A DNA stretch of 15,184 bases from Nitrospirota bacterium (GTDB taxonomy: Bacteria; Nitrospirota; Nitrospiria; SBBL01; Manganitrophaceae): positions 1 through 15,184 of the forward strand of contig JAHFEM010000005.1 of the NCBI GenBank assembly GCA_023248505.1, in the 5' to 3' direction. Position 1 is the stretch's first letter. Each line of letters starts with the position of its first letter. A program made the translations under genes and the position numbers. This document shows, piece by piece, positions 1-6,017 of the stretch. The notes beneath the pieces are model-generated. The model saw only the letters and a list, made by a program, of their open reading frames with translations. It ran no database searches and had not been told where the DNA came from.

Positions 1-1019
1 TGATCACCGAGAACAACGGGTGACGGACGATCAAACCAAGGATGGCTGAATTCCCAGCCTTCAATTTTAGACCCAACAAAAGAACCGACCTGTTGCACTT
101 CACCTGCTAAGCCGAGGACTTCTTTTCTGAATCGATCAAAAAGCTCCCTTGCAACAATGTAAGCATTGCCTTTATGCAAACACACCACATATACGAGTGA
201 CGGATTGAGAGCAATTGCACGGTTGGCAACCAGTGTCCATGGAGTAGTTGTCCAAATGACAATAGAAAGGTCTTTACCCTTCATTTCATGAAGAAGAGGC
301 TGATCAACAACACTTCCCACATCTTTAAAAATATTGAATAGACTCTCCGTCTGTCGGCCCCGTAGCGCGAACTTCACATAGATCGACGGCGAGGCGTGAT
401 CGGCGTATTCGACCTCCGCCTCGGCCAGCGCCGTCTCATCCACCGGACACCAGAGGACCGGCTTCTTTCCCTTGTAGACGCCCCCCGCCGCGACGACTTT
501 TCCGAACTCCCGCACGATCGCCGCCTCGTAGTCGGGGTTCATGGTGAGATAGGGATGATCCCAATCGCCCAGAACACCGAGCCGCTTGAACTCTTCGCGT
601 TGGATCTGAACGAACTTGTCGGCGTATTCCCGGCAGCGCTTGCGGATCTCCGTCTTGCTCATCCCCTGCTTCTTCGGCCCGAGATCTTTCAACACCTGAT
701 ACTCGATCGGGAGACCATGGCAATCCCAGCCCGGAACGTAAGGGGCGGCGTAGTCGCTCATCGATCTGGATTTGACGACAAAGTCTTTCAGGATTTTGTT
801 GAGGGCGTGACCGATGTGGATATGGCCGTTTGCATAGGGAGGGCCGTCGTGAAGGATGTACTTCTCATGACCCGCGCGCTCGCGTTGAATTCGCTTGTAG
901 AGCCCGCTCTCCTCCCATTGGGCCAACTGCGCCACCTCGCGTTGCGTGAGGTTGGCCCGCATCGGGAAGTCGGTCTTCGGGAGATTTAAACTTTGCTTAT
1001 AATCGGCTTTATTTTCCAT
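1..1019 (-). CDS. ileS: Isoleucyl-tRNA synthetase, N-terminal part (runs off the left edge)
   Basis: The enzyme charges tRNA-Ile with isoleucine in the cytoplasm (class Ia synthetase). The frame is open from the ATG at 1019 to position 1, giving 339 codons of a family usually about 920-940 residues long. It shows the class I HIGH signature at residues 68-71 within GHIHIGHALNK. It also has PGWDCHGLPIE at 96-106 and the threonine-rich TTTPWT stretch of the CP1 editing domain near residues 255-260. No Shine-Dalgarno sequence precedes the ATG, and a strong promoter lies only a few bases upstream, so the transcript is probably near-leaderless. The gene lies 99 bp downstream of the tRNA nucleotidyltransferase gene on the same strand. 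Base composition changes sharply near residue 222: about 45% GC at positions 1-360 against about 62% at 361-600, with the reading frame intact. The identification is secure; the mosaic composition is unexplained. Confidence 0.96.
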   Translation of the reverse strand, partial: MENKADYKQSLNLPKTDFPMRANLTQREVAQLAQWEESGLYKRIQRERAGHEKYILHDGPPYANGHIHIGHALNKILKDFVVKSRSMSDYAAPYVPGWDCHGLPIEYQVLKDLGPKKQGMSKTEIRKRCREYADKFVQIQREEFKRLGVLGDWDHPYLTMNPDYEAAIVREFGKVVAAGGVYKGKKPVLWCPVDETALAEAEVEYADHASPSIYVKFALRGRQTESLFNIFKDVGSVVDQPLLHEMKGKDLSIVIWTTTPWTLVANRAIALNPSLVYVVCLHKGNAYIVARELFDRFRKEVLGLAGEVQQVGSFVGSKIEGWEFSHPWFDRPSPVVLGD

Positions 1020-1034
1020 AAGAAAGATGAACCG

Positions 1035-1063
1035 ATAGTAACATTGGACCTTTAGGTTGTCAA
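1035..1063 (-). promoter_or_regulatory. Sigma70-type promoter of ileS
   Basis: On the minus strand a perfect -35 TTGACA (1058-1063) is followed by a 17-nt spacer and the -10 TACTAT (1035-1040), with a TGn extended -10 immediately before it. The predicted start of transcription, near 1028, is only about 9 nt ahead of the ATG at 1019. This leaves no room for a T-box leader or other riboswitch. Confidence 0.7.
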
Positions 1064-1118
1064 CGATTCTTATCTCAAATCGAGAGGCCCTGCAAGGCGA
1101 TTTTGAATGCTCTCGGTC

Positions 1119-2639
1119 TCATCCGTGCTGCTTTCTGCGCTCCAGCAAGAACCTCCTCGCCGCATCGCGGTCGGCCAATCGGCCGGAGAGCTGTTCCTCC
1201 CGAATCAGGGAGAGATAACGCCCCACCTCCGGCCCGGGAGGAAGCCCCAACAGCGCCATCACCTCTTCTCCCGAGAGGAGCGGAGGGGGAATTCGCGCGC
1301 GCGATATTGCCATGGCCTCCATCGCGCCGATCCGCTCCTTGAGCCGATGATACGCAACCAGCTGCGGGGTCCCGGACGGCGGGATCGTGGCGCTCCCGTC
1401 GGAGAAGATCAACTGCAGCAATTTATGGCCGGGTCGCTGCGGGTTGAGGAAGAGCTTTTCAACGGTGGCGGCGCGCATTTGGTCCACCTCTCCGTGGACC
1501 AGGATCAAATGTTTCTCGATCAGCCACGCAAGCATCTCTTCGTTGATATGATATCGACTCCCCTTCGGGAAGGTCGAGAGCTTCAACCGAATCGCGATCC
1601 CGCGCGCCATTTTCGCTCCGACCTGGTCGTGGTTGTTGAAGCGAATCCGATCGACGCCGTCCCGCTCCGGAGTTTGAAGGGTGTACGGTTTTCCAATGTC
1701 GTGAAAGAGAACCGCAACCGCCGCTTCGGCGTCATAGGGCTCGTGGAACTCCGCCTGAAAAGCGGATGAAGCGAGAACGGAGAGGGCCAAGCGGGTGTGC
1801 GTCCAGACGTCTCCCTCGCGATGATAGATCTCCGGCTGGGGGCAGCCCTTCATCCGAAGCAGCTCCGGGATCAACTCCGCAAAGGCGCCGCTCTCGTCCC
1901 AGAGATCGAACGCCCCCACCGGATCGGCCGCGATGGCCTTGATGAATTCCTTCGCGATGATCTCGCGGGGGACAATGTGGTTTCCGTCCTCCCGTTTCGC
2001 ATTCAGCGCGCCGATGGCGGCGCGCAGCGCCGACCATGTTTTTTCTTCAAAGTGGAATTGAAATTGACACGCAAACCGCAGACCGCGCAGAAGCCGGGAG
2101 GTGTCCTCGGCAAACCGTTGCGTCGGATCGCCGACGGCGCGCAGAAGGCCCGCCTTCAAATCCTTGATGCCGCCGAAAGGGTCGAGAAGAGACTTCCGCT
2201 TGATATCGGCGGCGATGGCATTGATCGTAAAGTCGCGCCGGCGCAAATCCTCTTCGACGGGAAGCGCGGCATCGCTCTGAACCTCAAAGTCGCGACGCCC
2301 TCCTCCCTTCAAGAAAGAGCGCTCCGTTCGGGGAAGTGCGATATCGATCTGCTCTTCCAGATCGATTCCGTTCGGCATGAATTTATACACCCCGAAACTC
2401 TTGCCGACCCAGTTCACCTTTCCATGCTGCGCCAGAAAATCTTTTAGATGAGCATCGGGAATCCCTCGGACCAAGAAATCATAATCCTTTGTCTCGCGAC
2501 CCAGGAGGAGATCCCGAACCGCCCCGCCGACCAGATAGATCTCTCCCTCCGGGAAGCGCGTCTCCAGCGAAACCAGAAAAGAAAAAACCGAACGGATCTG
2601 ATCGATTTTGCTCCACAAATGGTCGACGAAAAGTTTCAT
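1119..2639 (-). CDS. cca: CCA tRNA nucleotidyltransferase / poly(A) polymerase family protein with HD domain
   Basis: Class II nucleotidyltransferase-fold enzyme that adds CCA, or A residues, to RNA 3' ends in the cytoplasm. Counting from the ATG at 2639 (506 residues), the catalytic GGAVRD motif is at 38-43 and the metal-binding DYD at 52-54. The conserved RRRDFTINAIA follows from 133. The RNA-binding domain contains DPFGG and the RLLRGLRFA helix. An HD phosphohydrolase-like domain has HD at 313-314. The frame could begin at a TTG at 2675, but that TTG lies inside a good -35 box whose -10 is just ahead of the ATG at 2639, so the ATG is preferred as a leaderless start. All four tRNAs in this window already encode CCA, so the activity may be CCA repair or polyadenylation. 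The family is certain; the choice between Cca and PcnB is not. Confidence 0.93.
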   Translation of the reverse strand: MKLFVDHLWSKIDQIRSVFSFLVSLETRFPEGEIYLVGGAVRDLLLGRETKDYDFLVRGIPDAHLKDFLAQHGKVNWVGKSFGVYKFMPNGIDLEEQIDIALPRTERSFLKGGGRRDFEVQSDAALPVEEDLRRRDFTINAIAADIKRKSLLDPFGGIKDLKAGLLRAVGDPTQRFAEDTSRLLRGLRFACQFQFHFEEKTWSALRAAIGALNAKREDGNHIVPREIIAKEFIKAIAADPVGAFDLWDESGAFAELIPELLRMKGCPQPEIYHREGDVWTHTRLALSVLASSAFQAEFHEPYDAEAAVAVLFHDIGKPYTLQTPERDGVDRIRFNNHDQVGAKMARGIAIRLKLSTFPKGSRYHINEEMLAWLIEKHLILVHGEVDQMRAATVEKLFLNPQRPGHKLLQLIFSDGSATIPPSGTPQLVAYHRLKERIGAMEAMAISRARIPPPLLSGEEVMALLGLPPGPEVGRYLSLIREEQLSGRLADRDAARRFLLERRKQHG

Positions 2640-2646
2640 ATCATTA

Positions 2647-2675
2647 ACTATAGTGGGCTCCCCTTTTTTGCGCAA
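2647..2675 (-). promoter_or_regulatory. Promoter of the nucleotidyltransferase gene, giving a leaderless mRNA
   Basis: On the minus strand a -35 TTGCGC (2670-2675), a 17-nt spacer and a -10 TATAGT (2647-2652) place transcription start near 2640, at the ATG at 2639. The -35 is weak (three of six bases) and the -10 is good (five of six). This element decides the start codon of the downstream gene. Confidence 0.5.
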
Positions 2676-2704
2676 GACGATTTTCTCTTTTCAAATTTAA
2701 CTAT

Positions 2705-2733
2705 TTTCTTTCATGAGAATTCTATGCTATAAT
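2705..2733 (+). promoter_or_regulatory. Promoter of tRNA-His
   Basis: A perfect -10 TATAAT (2728-2733) has an extended TGC just before it (2725-2727). A weak -35 TTTCTT (2705-2710) sits 17 nt upstream. Start near 2740 gives a 5' leader of about 9 nt before the mature tRNA. Confidence 0.7.
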
Positions 2734-2748
2734 CCAAACGTTTTTTAT

Positions 2749-2824
2749 GGTGGGTGTAGCTCAAGGGTAGAGCACTGGATTGTGGATCCAGGGGTTGGGG
2801 GTTCGAAACCCCTCATCCACCCCA
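2749..2824 (+). tRNA. tRNA-His (anticodon GTG)
   Basis: A full cloverleaf with the His-specific extra G at position -1 (2749), which faces C73 (2821). The acceptor GTGGGTG pairs with CATCCAC with one G-T wobble. The anticodon stem is CTGGA/TCCAG with loop TTGTGGA, giving anticodon GTG. The T loop is TTCGAAA, and CCA is encoded at 2822-2824. Confidence 0.96.
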
Positions 2825-3043
2825 AATAGAATCAATCACTCTCATCGCTCGTTCTCCGCTTTCCTTCGACCCTCCCGAGCGTCTCTTGAATCGAGACGGA
2901 CTGAAAACCTTTCAAGACCTGTCTTAAGCGATCGCGATGGAGAGCGGCAGAGGAAATCGGTCGGCGGGCACGAGCCGTTCCCGACCCCGACGGAAAAATA
3001 ATCGCCGAGGGGCGACGCAAACGCGAGGGGAAGAGAAACCGCG

Positions 3044-3286
3044 ATGTCGAACGACATGAAGGCAGATAAAGTGTTGGATTGCAAAGGGATGAAATGCCCT
3101 ATGCCGATCATCAAGACCAAGATGGCGATGGCCACGTTGCAAGTGGGACAGGTCTTGGAGATGATCGCCACCGACAAAGGATCAAAACCCGACATGGCGG
3201 CCTTCACCCAACAGACCGGTCATCTGTTGATCTCGATGAAGGAGATCGACGGGATCTATACCTATTACATTCGGAAAACAAAGTAA
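3044..3286 (+). CDS. tusA: TusA-family sulfur carrier protein
   Basis: An 80-residue cytoplasmic protein of the TusA/SirA/YeeD fold. It carries persulfide sulfur on the cysteine of the CPxP signature, here CPMP at residues 18-21, with the usual lead-in DCKGMKCP. The rest fits the family: KTKMAMATLQVGQVLEM, then a TDKGSKPD region and a closing beta strand. The start is supported by the purine-rich GAGGGGAAGAG about 10 nt upstream. The next gene starts 5 nt after this stop and encodes a DsrE2-type protein. That is a recurrent pairing in sulfur-trafficking loci (Dsr or Hdr-like pathways, molybdenum-cofactor and thiolation chemistry). No Dsr or sHdr enzyme is in the window, so the final acceptor is unknown. 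Confidence 0.93.
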   Translation: MSNDMKADKVLDCKGMKCPMPIIKTKMAMATLQVGQVLEMIATDKGSKPDMAAFTQQTGHLLISMKEIDGIYTYYIRKTK

Positions 3287-3291
3287 AGAAA

Positions 3292-3873
3292 ATGGAACGA
3301 GATCTAAAGGAGAGCGTCGACCCGGCGCTGGAAGAACGGCTCCGATTGCTGATCGATGAGCGGATCGACGCAAAGCTCGCATCGATTCGTGAGAAACAGC
3401 CGTCGCACAAGAAACGATTGGCGGTGGTTGTCTCGAAAGGAACGCTGGAGGCGGCCTATCCGCCGCTGATCTTGGCGACCACGGCGATCGCCCTCGACAT
3501 GGAGGCGGCCCTCTTCTTTACCTTTTTCGGCTTGCATGTCCTAAAGAAAGGCTCTGCCGCGTCGCTCCGATTTGTCCCGCTGGGGAACCCGGCCACTCCG
3601 ATGCCGATGCCGAATATCATCTCGGCCCTCCCGGGGATGACCGCACTTGCAACGATGATGATGAAGCAGACCATCGCCAGCAAACAGATCGTTTCGATCC
3701 CAGAGCTGCTCGATCTGGCCCGGGAGAGCGGCGTCAAGCTCTGGCCCTGTCAGATGACGATGGACATGATGGGGATTGAGCGGAAAGATCTGATCGAAGG
3801 GCTGGAAGAGCCGGTCGGCGCCGCAACCTTCCTCTCCTACGCCGCCGACGCCGACATCACCCTCTTTATATAA
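3292..3873 (+). CDS. dsrE2: DsrE/DsrF/DrsH-like (DsrE2) family protein
   Basis: A 193-residue protein matching the DsrE2 type, predicted to exchange persulfide sulfur with its neighbour TusA. Residues 1-40 are a charged helical N-terminus. From 42 comes the Rossmann-like core LAVVVSKGTLEAAYPPLILATTA, with hydrophobic segments at 55-84 that may make it membrane-associated, as known for this type. The conserved loop GNPATPMPMPN is at 98-108. The conserved cysteine is C153 in WPCQMTMDMMG, the expected active residue of this branch. The ATG at 3292 is chosen because it lies 5 nt after the tusA stop and the family begins here; the frame is also open further upstream, but only across tusA in another frame. 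Very likely co-transcribed with tusA. Confidence 0.9.
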   Translation: MERDLKESVDPALEERLRLLIDERIDAKLASIREKQPSHKKRLAVVVSKGTLEAAYPPLILATTAIALDMEAALFFTFFGLHVLKKGSAASLRFVPLGNPATPMPMPNIISALPGMTALATMMMKQTIASKQIVSIPELLDLARESGVKLWPCQMTMDMMGIERKDLIEGLEEPVGAATFLSYAADADITLFI

Positions 3874-3900
3874 CGCTCTCCTCTTGTGTGAGGAAACCGC

Positions 3901-3930
3901 TTGCTTCTCTCCCCTCATATCTGGTAAATA
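3901..3930 (+). promoter_or_regulatory. Possible promoter of tRNA-Arg(TCG)
   Basis: TTGCTT (3901-3906), an 18-nt spacer and TAAATA (3925-3930) lie in the right position to start transcription a few bases before the tRNA at 3941. The -10 matches poorly, so this is tentative. Read-through from tusA-dsrE2, which ends 67 bp upstream, is the alternative. Confidence 0.3.
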
Positions 3931-3940
3931 GATGCCTTTC

Positions 3941-4017
3941 GCGCCCATAGCTCAGCTGGATAGAGCACTTGGCTTCGAACCAAGGGGTCGGGAGTTCGAG
4001 TCTCTCTGGGCGCACCA
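3941..4017 (+). tRNA. tRNA-Arg (anticodon TCG)
   Basis: A complete cloverleaf. The acceptor GCGCCCA pairs with TGGGCGC. The D arm is GCTC/GAGC and the anticodon stem CTTGG/CCAAG encloses loop CTTCGAA, giving anticodon TCG (reads CGA). The T loop is TTCGAGT, the discriminator is A, and CCA is encoded at 4015-4017. Confidence 0.96.
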
Positions 4018-4023
4018 GCTCCG

Positions 4024-4419
4024 CTAGGTCCGATCGGGCAGGACCTGGATGGTCCCCCGCATTCCGGGATGCAAATGGCAGAAGAAATCGTAATACCCTG
4101 CTGCCTTGTTGGACGGGACGGCGATCTTCTGGGCTTCCCCCGGCTTGATGATGCTCACATGAGAAAACGCCGGGATGACGAAACCATGGAGGTTCACCCC
4201 CTTGTTTTCAAGGGAGATCGTGTTCCCCGCAACCACCTTGACCTCTAAAAATTGAGGGGAATAGTAATTATCCCTGGCGACCAGTTTCGGCGCCTCGGGA
4301 CTTTGGTCGACGCGTTTTGGAACCTTCGGGACATGGAGCCTTTTATCGATATTGGCCTCCACGAGGGTAACGGTTCCCAATAAAAAGAGCAGACTTAAAA
4401 TAAAAATCGCACTACGCAA
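4024..4419 (-). CDS. Exported cupredoxin-like copper protein
   Basis: A 131-residue periplasmic protein with a signal peptide at residues 1-22 (hydrophobic FILSLLFLLGTVTLV, then EA). A cupredoxin domain occupies about 45-127. The four type 1 copper ligands are all visible: H78 in NLHGF, then C114, H117 and M120 in FFCHLHPGM. The usual RGTIQV strand closes the domain. It is likely a small electron carrier or copper-binding protein. The start is the TTG at 4419, because a full AAGGAGGT Shine-Dalgarno lies about 5 nt upstream and no better start precedes the signal peptide. A good promoter and a perfect palindrome lie just upstream. It stands alone on its strand between two tRNA genes of the opposite strand, so its redox partner is not evident here. 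Confidence 0.88.
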   Translation of the reverse strand: MRSAIFILSLLFLLGTVTLVEANIDKRLHVPKVPKRVDQSPEAPKLVARDNYYSPQFLEVKVVAGNTISLENKGVNLHGFVIPAFSHVSIIKPGEAQKIAVPSNKAAGYYDFFCHLHPGMRGTIQVLPDRT

Positions 4420-4450
4420 AACGACCTCCTTGCTTCTTGATTGCCTTGTT

Positions 4451-4472
4451 GATTGTAAGCTTCCTTACAATC
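4451..4472. promoter_or_regulatory. Perfect 9-4-9 palindrome at the cupredoxin transcription start (candidate operator)
   Basis: The arms GATTGTAAG (4451-4459) and CTTACAATC (4464-4472) are exact inverted repeats around a 4-nt centre. They cover the predicted start point (about 4468) of the cupredoxin promoter, the place for a repressor site. A hairpin in the 5' untranslated region is the alternative reading. Confidence 0.55.
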
Positions 4473-4474
4473 GC

Positions 4475-4503
4475 ACTATAGACCTGAAGGGAAGCATCCT
4501 CAA
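4475..4503 (-). promoter_or_regulatory. Promoter of the cupredoxin gene
   Basis: On the minus strand, -35 TTGAGG (4498-4503), a 17-nt spacer and -10 TATAGT (4475-4480). Start is near 4468, giving a leader of about 48 nt that contains the Shine-Dalgarno of the TTG start at 4419. Confidence 0.65.
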
Positions 4504-4524
4504 TAGGGCGGATAAAGGAGGTTG

Positions 4525-4553
4525 TTGTTTTGGAAAAACTTTTGTGATATCAT
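4525..4553 (+). promoter_or_regulatory. Promoter of tRNA-Arg(CCG)
   Basis: TTGTTT (4525-4530), a 17-nt spacer and TATCAT (4548-4553, five of six bases). Start near 4560 is a few bases before the mature tRNA at 4566. It is divergent from the cupredoxin promoter. Confidence 0.55.
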
Positions 4554-4565
4554 CCCGGTTTCCCT

Positions 4566-4642
4566 GCGCCTGTAGCTCAATTGGATAGAGCGTCGGCCTC
4601 CGGAGCCGTAGGTTAGGGGTTCAAATCCCTTCAGGCGCACCA
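4566..4642 (+). tRNA. tRNA-Arg (anticodon CCG)
   Basis: A complete cloverleaf. The acceptor GCGCCTG pairs with CAGGCGC. The anticodon stem TCGGC/GCCGT has one terminal T-T mismatch, and loop CTCCGGA gives anticodon CCG (reads CGG). The T loop is TTCAAAT, and CCA is encoded at 4640-4642. Confidence 0.95.
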
Positions 4643-4665
4643 GCCAAATTAGAATGAAAGCGAGT

Positions 4666-4684
4666 GCGCCGGCTCTGCCGGCGC
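4666..4684. other. GC-rich perfect hairpin between two tRNA genes
   Basis: GCGCCGGC (4666-4673) and GCCGGCGC (4677-4684) form an 8-bp stem with a 3-nt loop, 24 nt after tRNA-Arg(CCG). No T tract follows, so it is not a classical terminator. It may be a transcript-end or processing structure. Confidence 0.5.
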
Positions 4685-4756
4685 GAGCGCGGGGCCGTGG
4701 GGGCATTGGAGGACCTTCTCTTCTTCCTTGCCGCACAGCCCCCTATATCGGAATAG

Positions 4757-4832
<76 letters not shown>

Positions 4833-4847
4833 GTCTCTCAATCAGTT

Positions 4848-4890
4848 CGCCGGGCATCCCTTCGGGGGCGCCCGGCGATTCTGTTTTGGG
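4848..4890 (+). terminator. Rho-independent terminator after tRNA-Lys
   Basis: CGCCGGGC (4848-4855) pairs with GCCCGGCG (4870-4877). An inner CCC/GGG stem is capped by a TTCG tetraloop, with one A-C mismatch and one T-G wobble between the two stems. A T-rich tail ending TGTTTT follows. It starts 16 nt after the tRNA end. Confidence 0.82.
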
Positions 4891-5141
4891 AGGCCGCTTT
4901 TACTCCCTCCAGAATCTCCTCCCTTCCCGAAGACTTTCGAATCAGGATGCACATACTGCCGTGTCATCAGCGAAGACTTCGGACCGAGGAATCACCTGAG
5001 TTCCCATCAACGCATTCTCGATAGGGCAACGGTGCAGACCCATACCGCATCGTCATCCTTTCACCGATCTCCCTCTTGGCGCTTTATTTTTGCGGTTTTC
5101 GATGAAAGGCGGAATGCGGACGGCTCCCTTCGGACCGTTCA
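4891..5141. other. Intergenic stretch without recognisable gene
   Basis: No frame here has both a start signal and protein-like content. An open frame overlapping tRNA-Lys and this stretch is an artefact of the tRNA sequence. No repeat or strong hairpin is seen apart from a small ACGG/CCGT stem near 5120. Confidence 0.6.
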
Positions 5142-5169
5142 TTGACGGCCTCGAAATTTATGGTATACA
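5142..5169 (+). promoter_or_regulatory. Promoter of the 5182 gene, giving a near-leaderless transcript
   Basis: TTGACG (5142-5147), a 16-nt spacer and TATACA (5164-5169). Start near 5176 leaves about 6 nt before the ATG at 5182, with no proper Shine-Dalgarno sequence. Confidence 0.5.
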
Positions 5170-5181
5170 GGGTGATGTCCA

Positions 5182-5652
5182 ATGAAGATCAAACTTTTTA
5201 TCGCGATCCTTGCATTCATCATCCAGGCCGTCTGCCTTCCGGTAGAGGCAAGCGCAGATGAAGACCCCGCCTTCTCTTTAGGAGATGATTCTCTCCTGGA
5301 GAAATACCTCGTTCAACCTGCAGATCAAATCAAACTGGCAAAGTATATTTCTCTTCTGGCGCCGCTCCTGAAGGACCGGGCTCAAACCCTTAAATTGGGG
5401 AGTGAAGGATTTGAAGAAAACAATCCGCTGCTCGGACGTCGCCCCTCCCCTACCAAGATCAACAGCTATTTTCTAGCGTATGCCCTCTCCATCTTAGCCT
5501 CTTTTCATTTGCCGGAACCGTTTGCCTCCTCCATCCTCGACACGACTCGATACCAGGAAGAGATCGTCATCTTCGAAAATGAACGCCTCTTCAACAGAGA
5601 AGCTTCCGTTACTTCAGCTCCTATCGCTTTTATGTTCACGATTACCTATTAA
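5182..5652 (+). CDS. Exported/membrane protein of unknown function with NPLLG motif
   Basis: A 156-residue protein. Residues 1-25 are a signal peptide or first membrane segment (IKLFIAILAFIIQAVCL). A second hydrophobic stretch is near 97-110 (YFLAYALSILASFHL). The centre reads RAQTLKLGSEGFEENNPLLG followed by RRPSPTKINSYF. This recalls a widespread group of small uncharacterised proteins of about 150 residues that carry an aspartate/AQT motif, ENNPLLG, HPS and a late E-N-x motif. I recognise the pattern but know no function. The gene has its own promoter. Codons 66-127 are copied in a truncated form 2756 bp downstream, so this copy is the intact parent or at least the surviving member. It precedes two LolA-like genes after a 365-bp gap and is probably a separate transcript. 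Confidence 0.72.
   Translation: MKIKLFIAILAFIIQAVCLPVEASADEDPAFSLGDDSLLEKYLVQPADQIKLAKYISLLAPLLKDRAQTLKLGSEGFEENNPLLGRRPSPTKINSYFLAYALSILASFHLPEPFASSILDTTRYQEEIVIFENERLFNREASVTSAPIAFMFTITY
5377..5563. repeat. Direct repeat, copy A (within the 5182 gene)
   Basis: This 187-bp segment matches 8133-8319 in the same orientation without gaps. There are five mismatches: two at 5390-5392 and three at 5475-5482. Similarity falls off abruptly after 5563, and upstream of 5377 it continues weakly with small gaps to about 5367. Confidence 0.95.
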
Positions 5653-6017
5653 CGCCGTCTCTACGACTTGTCTTCGTATTTTCCGGCAAGAGCGTCCCGT
5701 CTCCTTGGACGAGATATCTTAGGGTATAGACATTTCAAGAAAAGAAGCTTAAAACGATTGTGATTGCAAAGTTTCACAATTTATTACTTTTGAGCAAAGC
5801 ATCTTTTTTAAAATTTTGATAGTTTAACCCTCAGCTCCCGTTCGGCCCTATATTCGCAGCGGTGGTTAGCTGTCCGATCTTCTAGAACCCCGATCGTAAG
5901 ACGGAGCGACTGAAGATGAAACCTAAAACCCAGAATATCCGCTTTGCTCCAGGTTGCCATTTCTCCCCATCCAAAACAGACGACTTCCGGCAGAATCAGC
6001 AGAATGAATGGAGGAGT
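5653..6017. other. AT-rich intergenic region upstream of the first LolA-like gene
   Basis: No convincing gene. It contains a CGTCC/GGACG hairpin near 5694-5712 and a 7-10-7 inverted repeat at 5757-5780. A very AT-rich stretch (5781-5830) probably contains a promoter, although no -35/-10 pair stands out. The frame of the next gene is open back to an ATG at 5916, but residues read from there look non-coding and lie in front of the signal peptide. Confidence 0.5.
5757..5780. promoter_or_regulatory. 7-10-7 inverted repeat, possible operator
   Basis: ATTGTGA (5757-5763) and TCACAAT (5774-5780) are exact inverted repeats 10 nt apart. The half-sites resemble those of CRP/FNR-family regulators, but the spacing is 4 nt wider than the classical 6-nt CRP spacing, so the binder is unknown. 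Confidence 0.4.

Noticed and set aside
4500..4736. Minus-strand frame with LKGFEPLTYGSGGRRSIQLS
   Set aside because: This is the well-known false protein produced by translating the antisense of a tRNA gene (tRNA-Arg(CCG) at 4566-4642).
5916..6017. N-terminal extension of the first LolA-like protein from an ATG at 5916
   Set aside because: A GGAG lies 9 nt upstream of this ATG, but the 34 residues would sit in front of an intact signal peptide and look non-coding; the ATG at 6018 fits the family.
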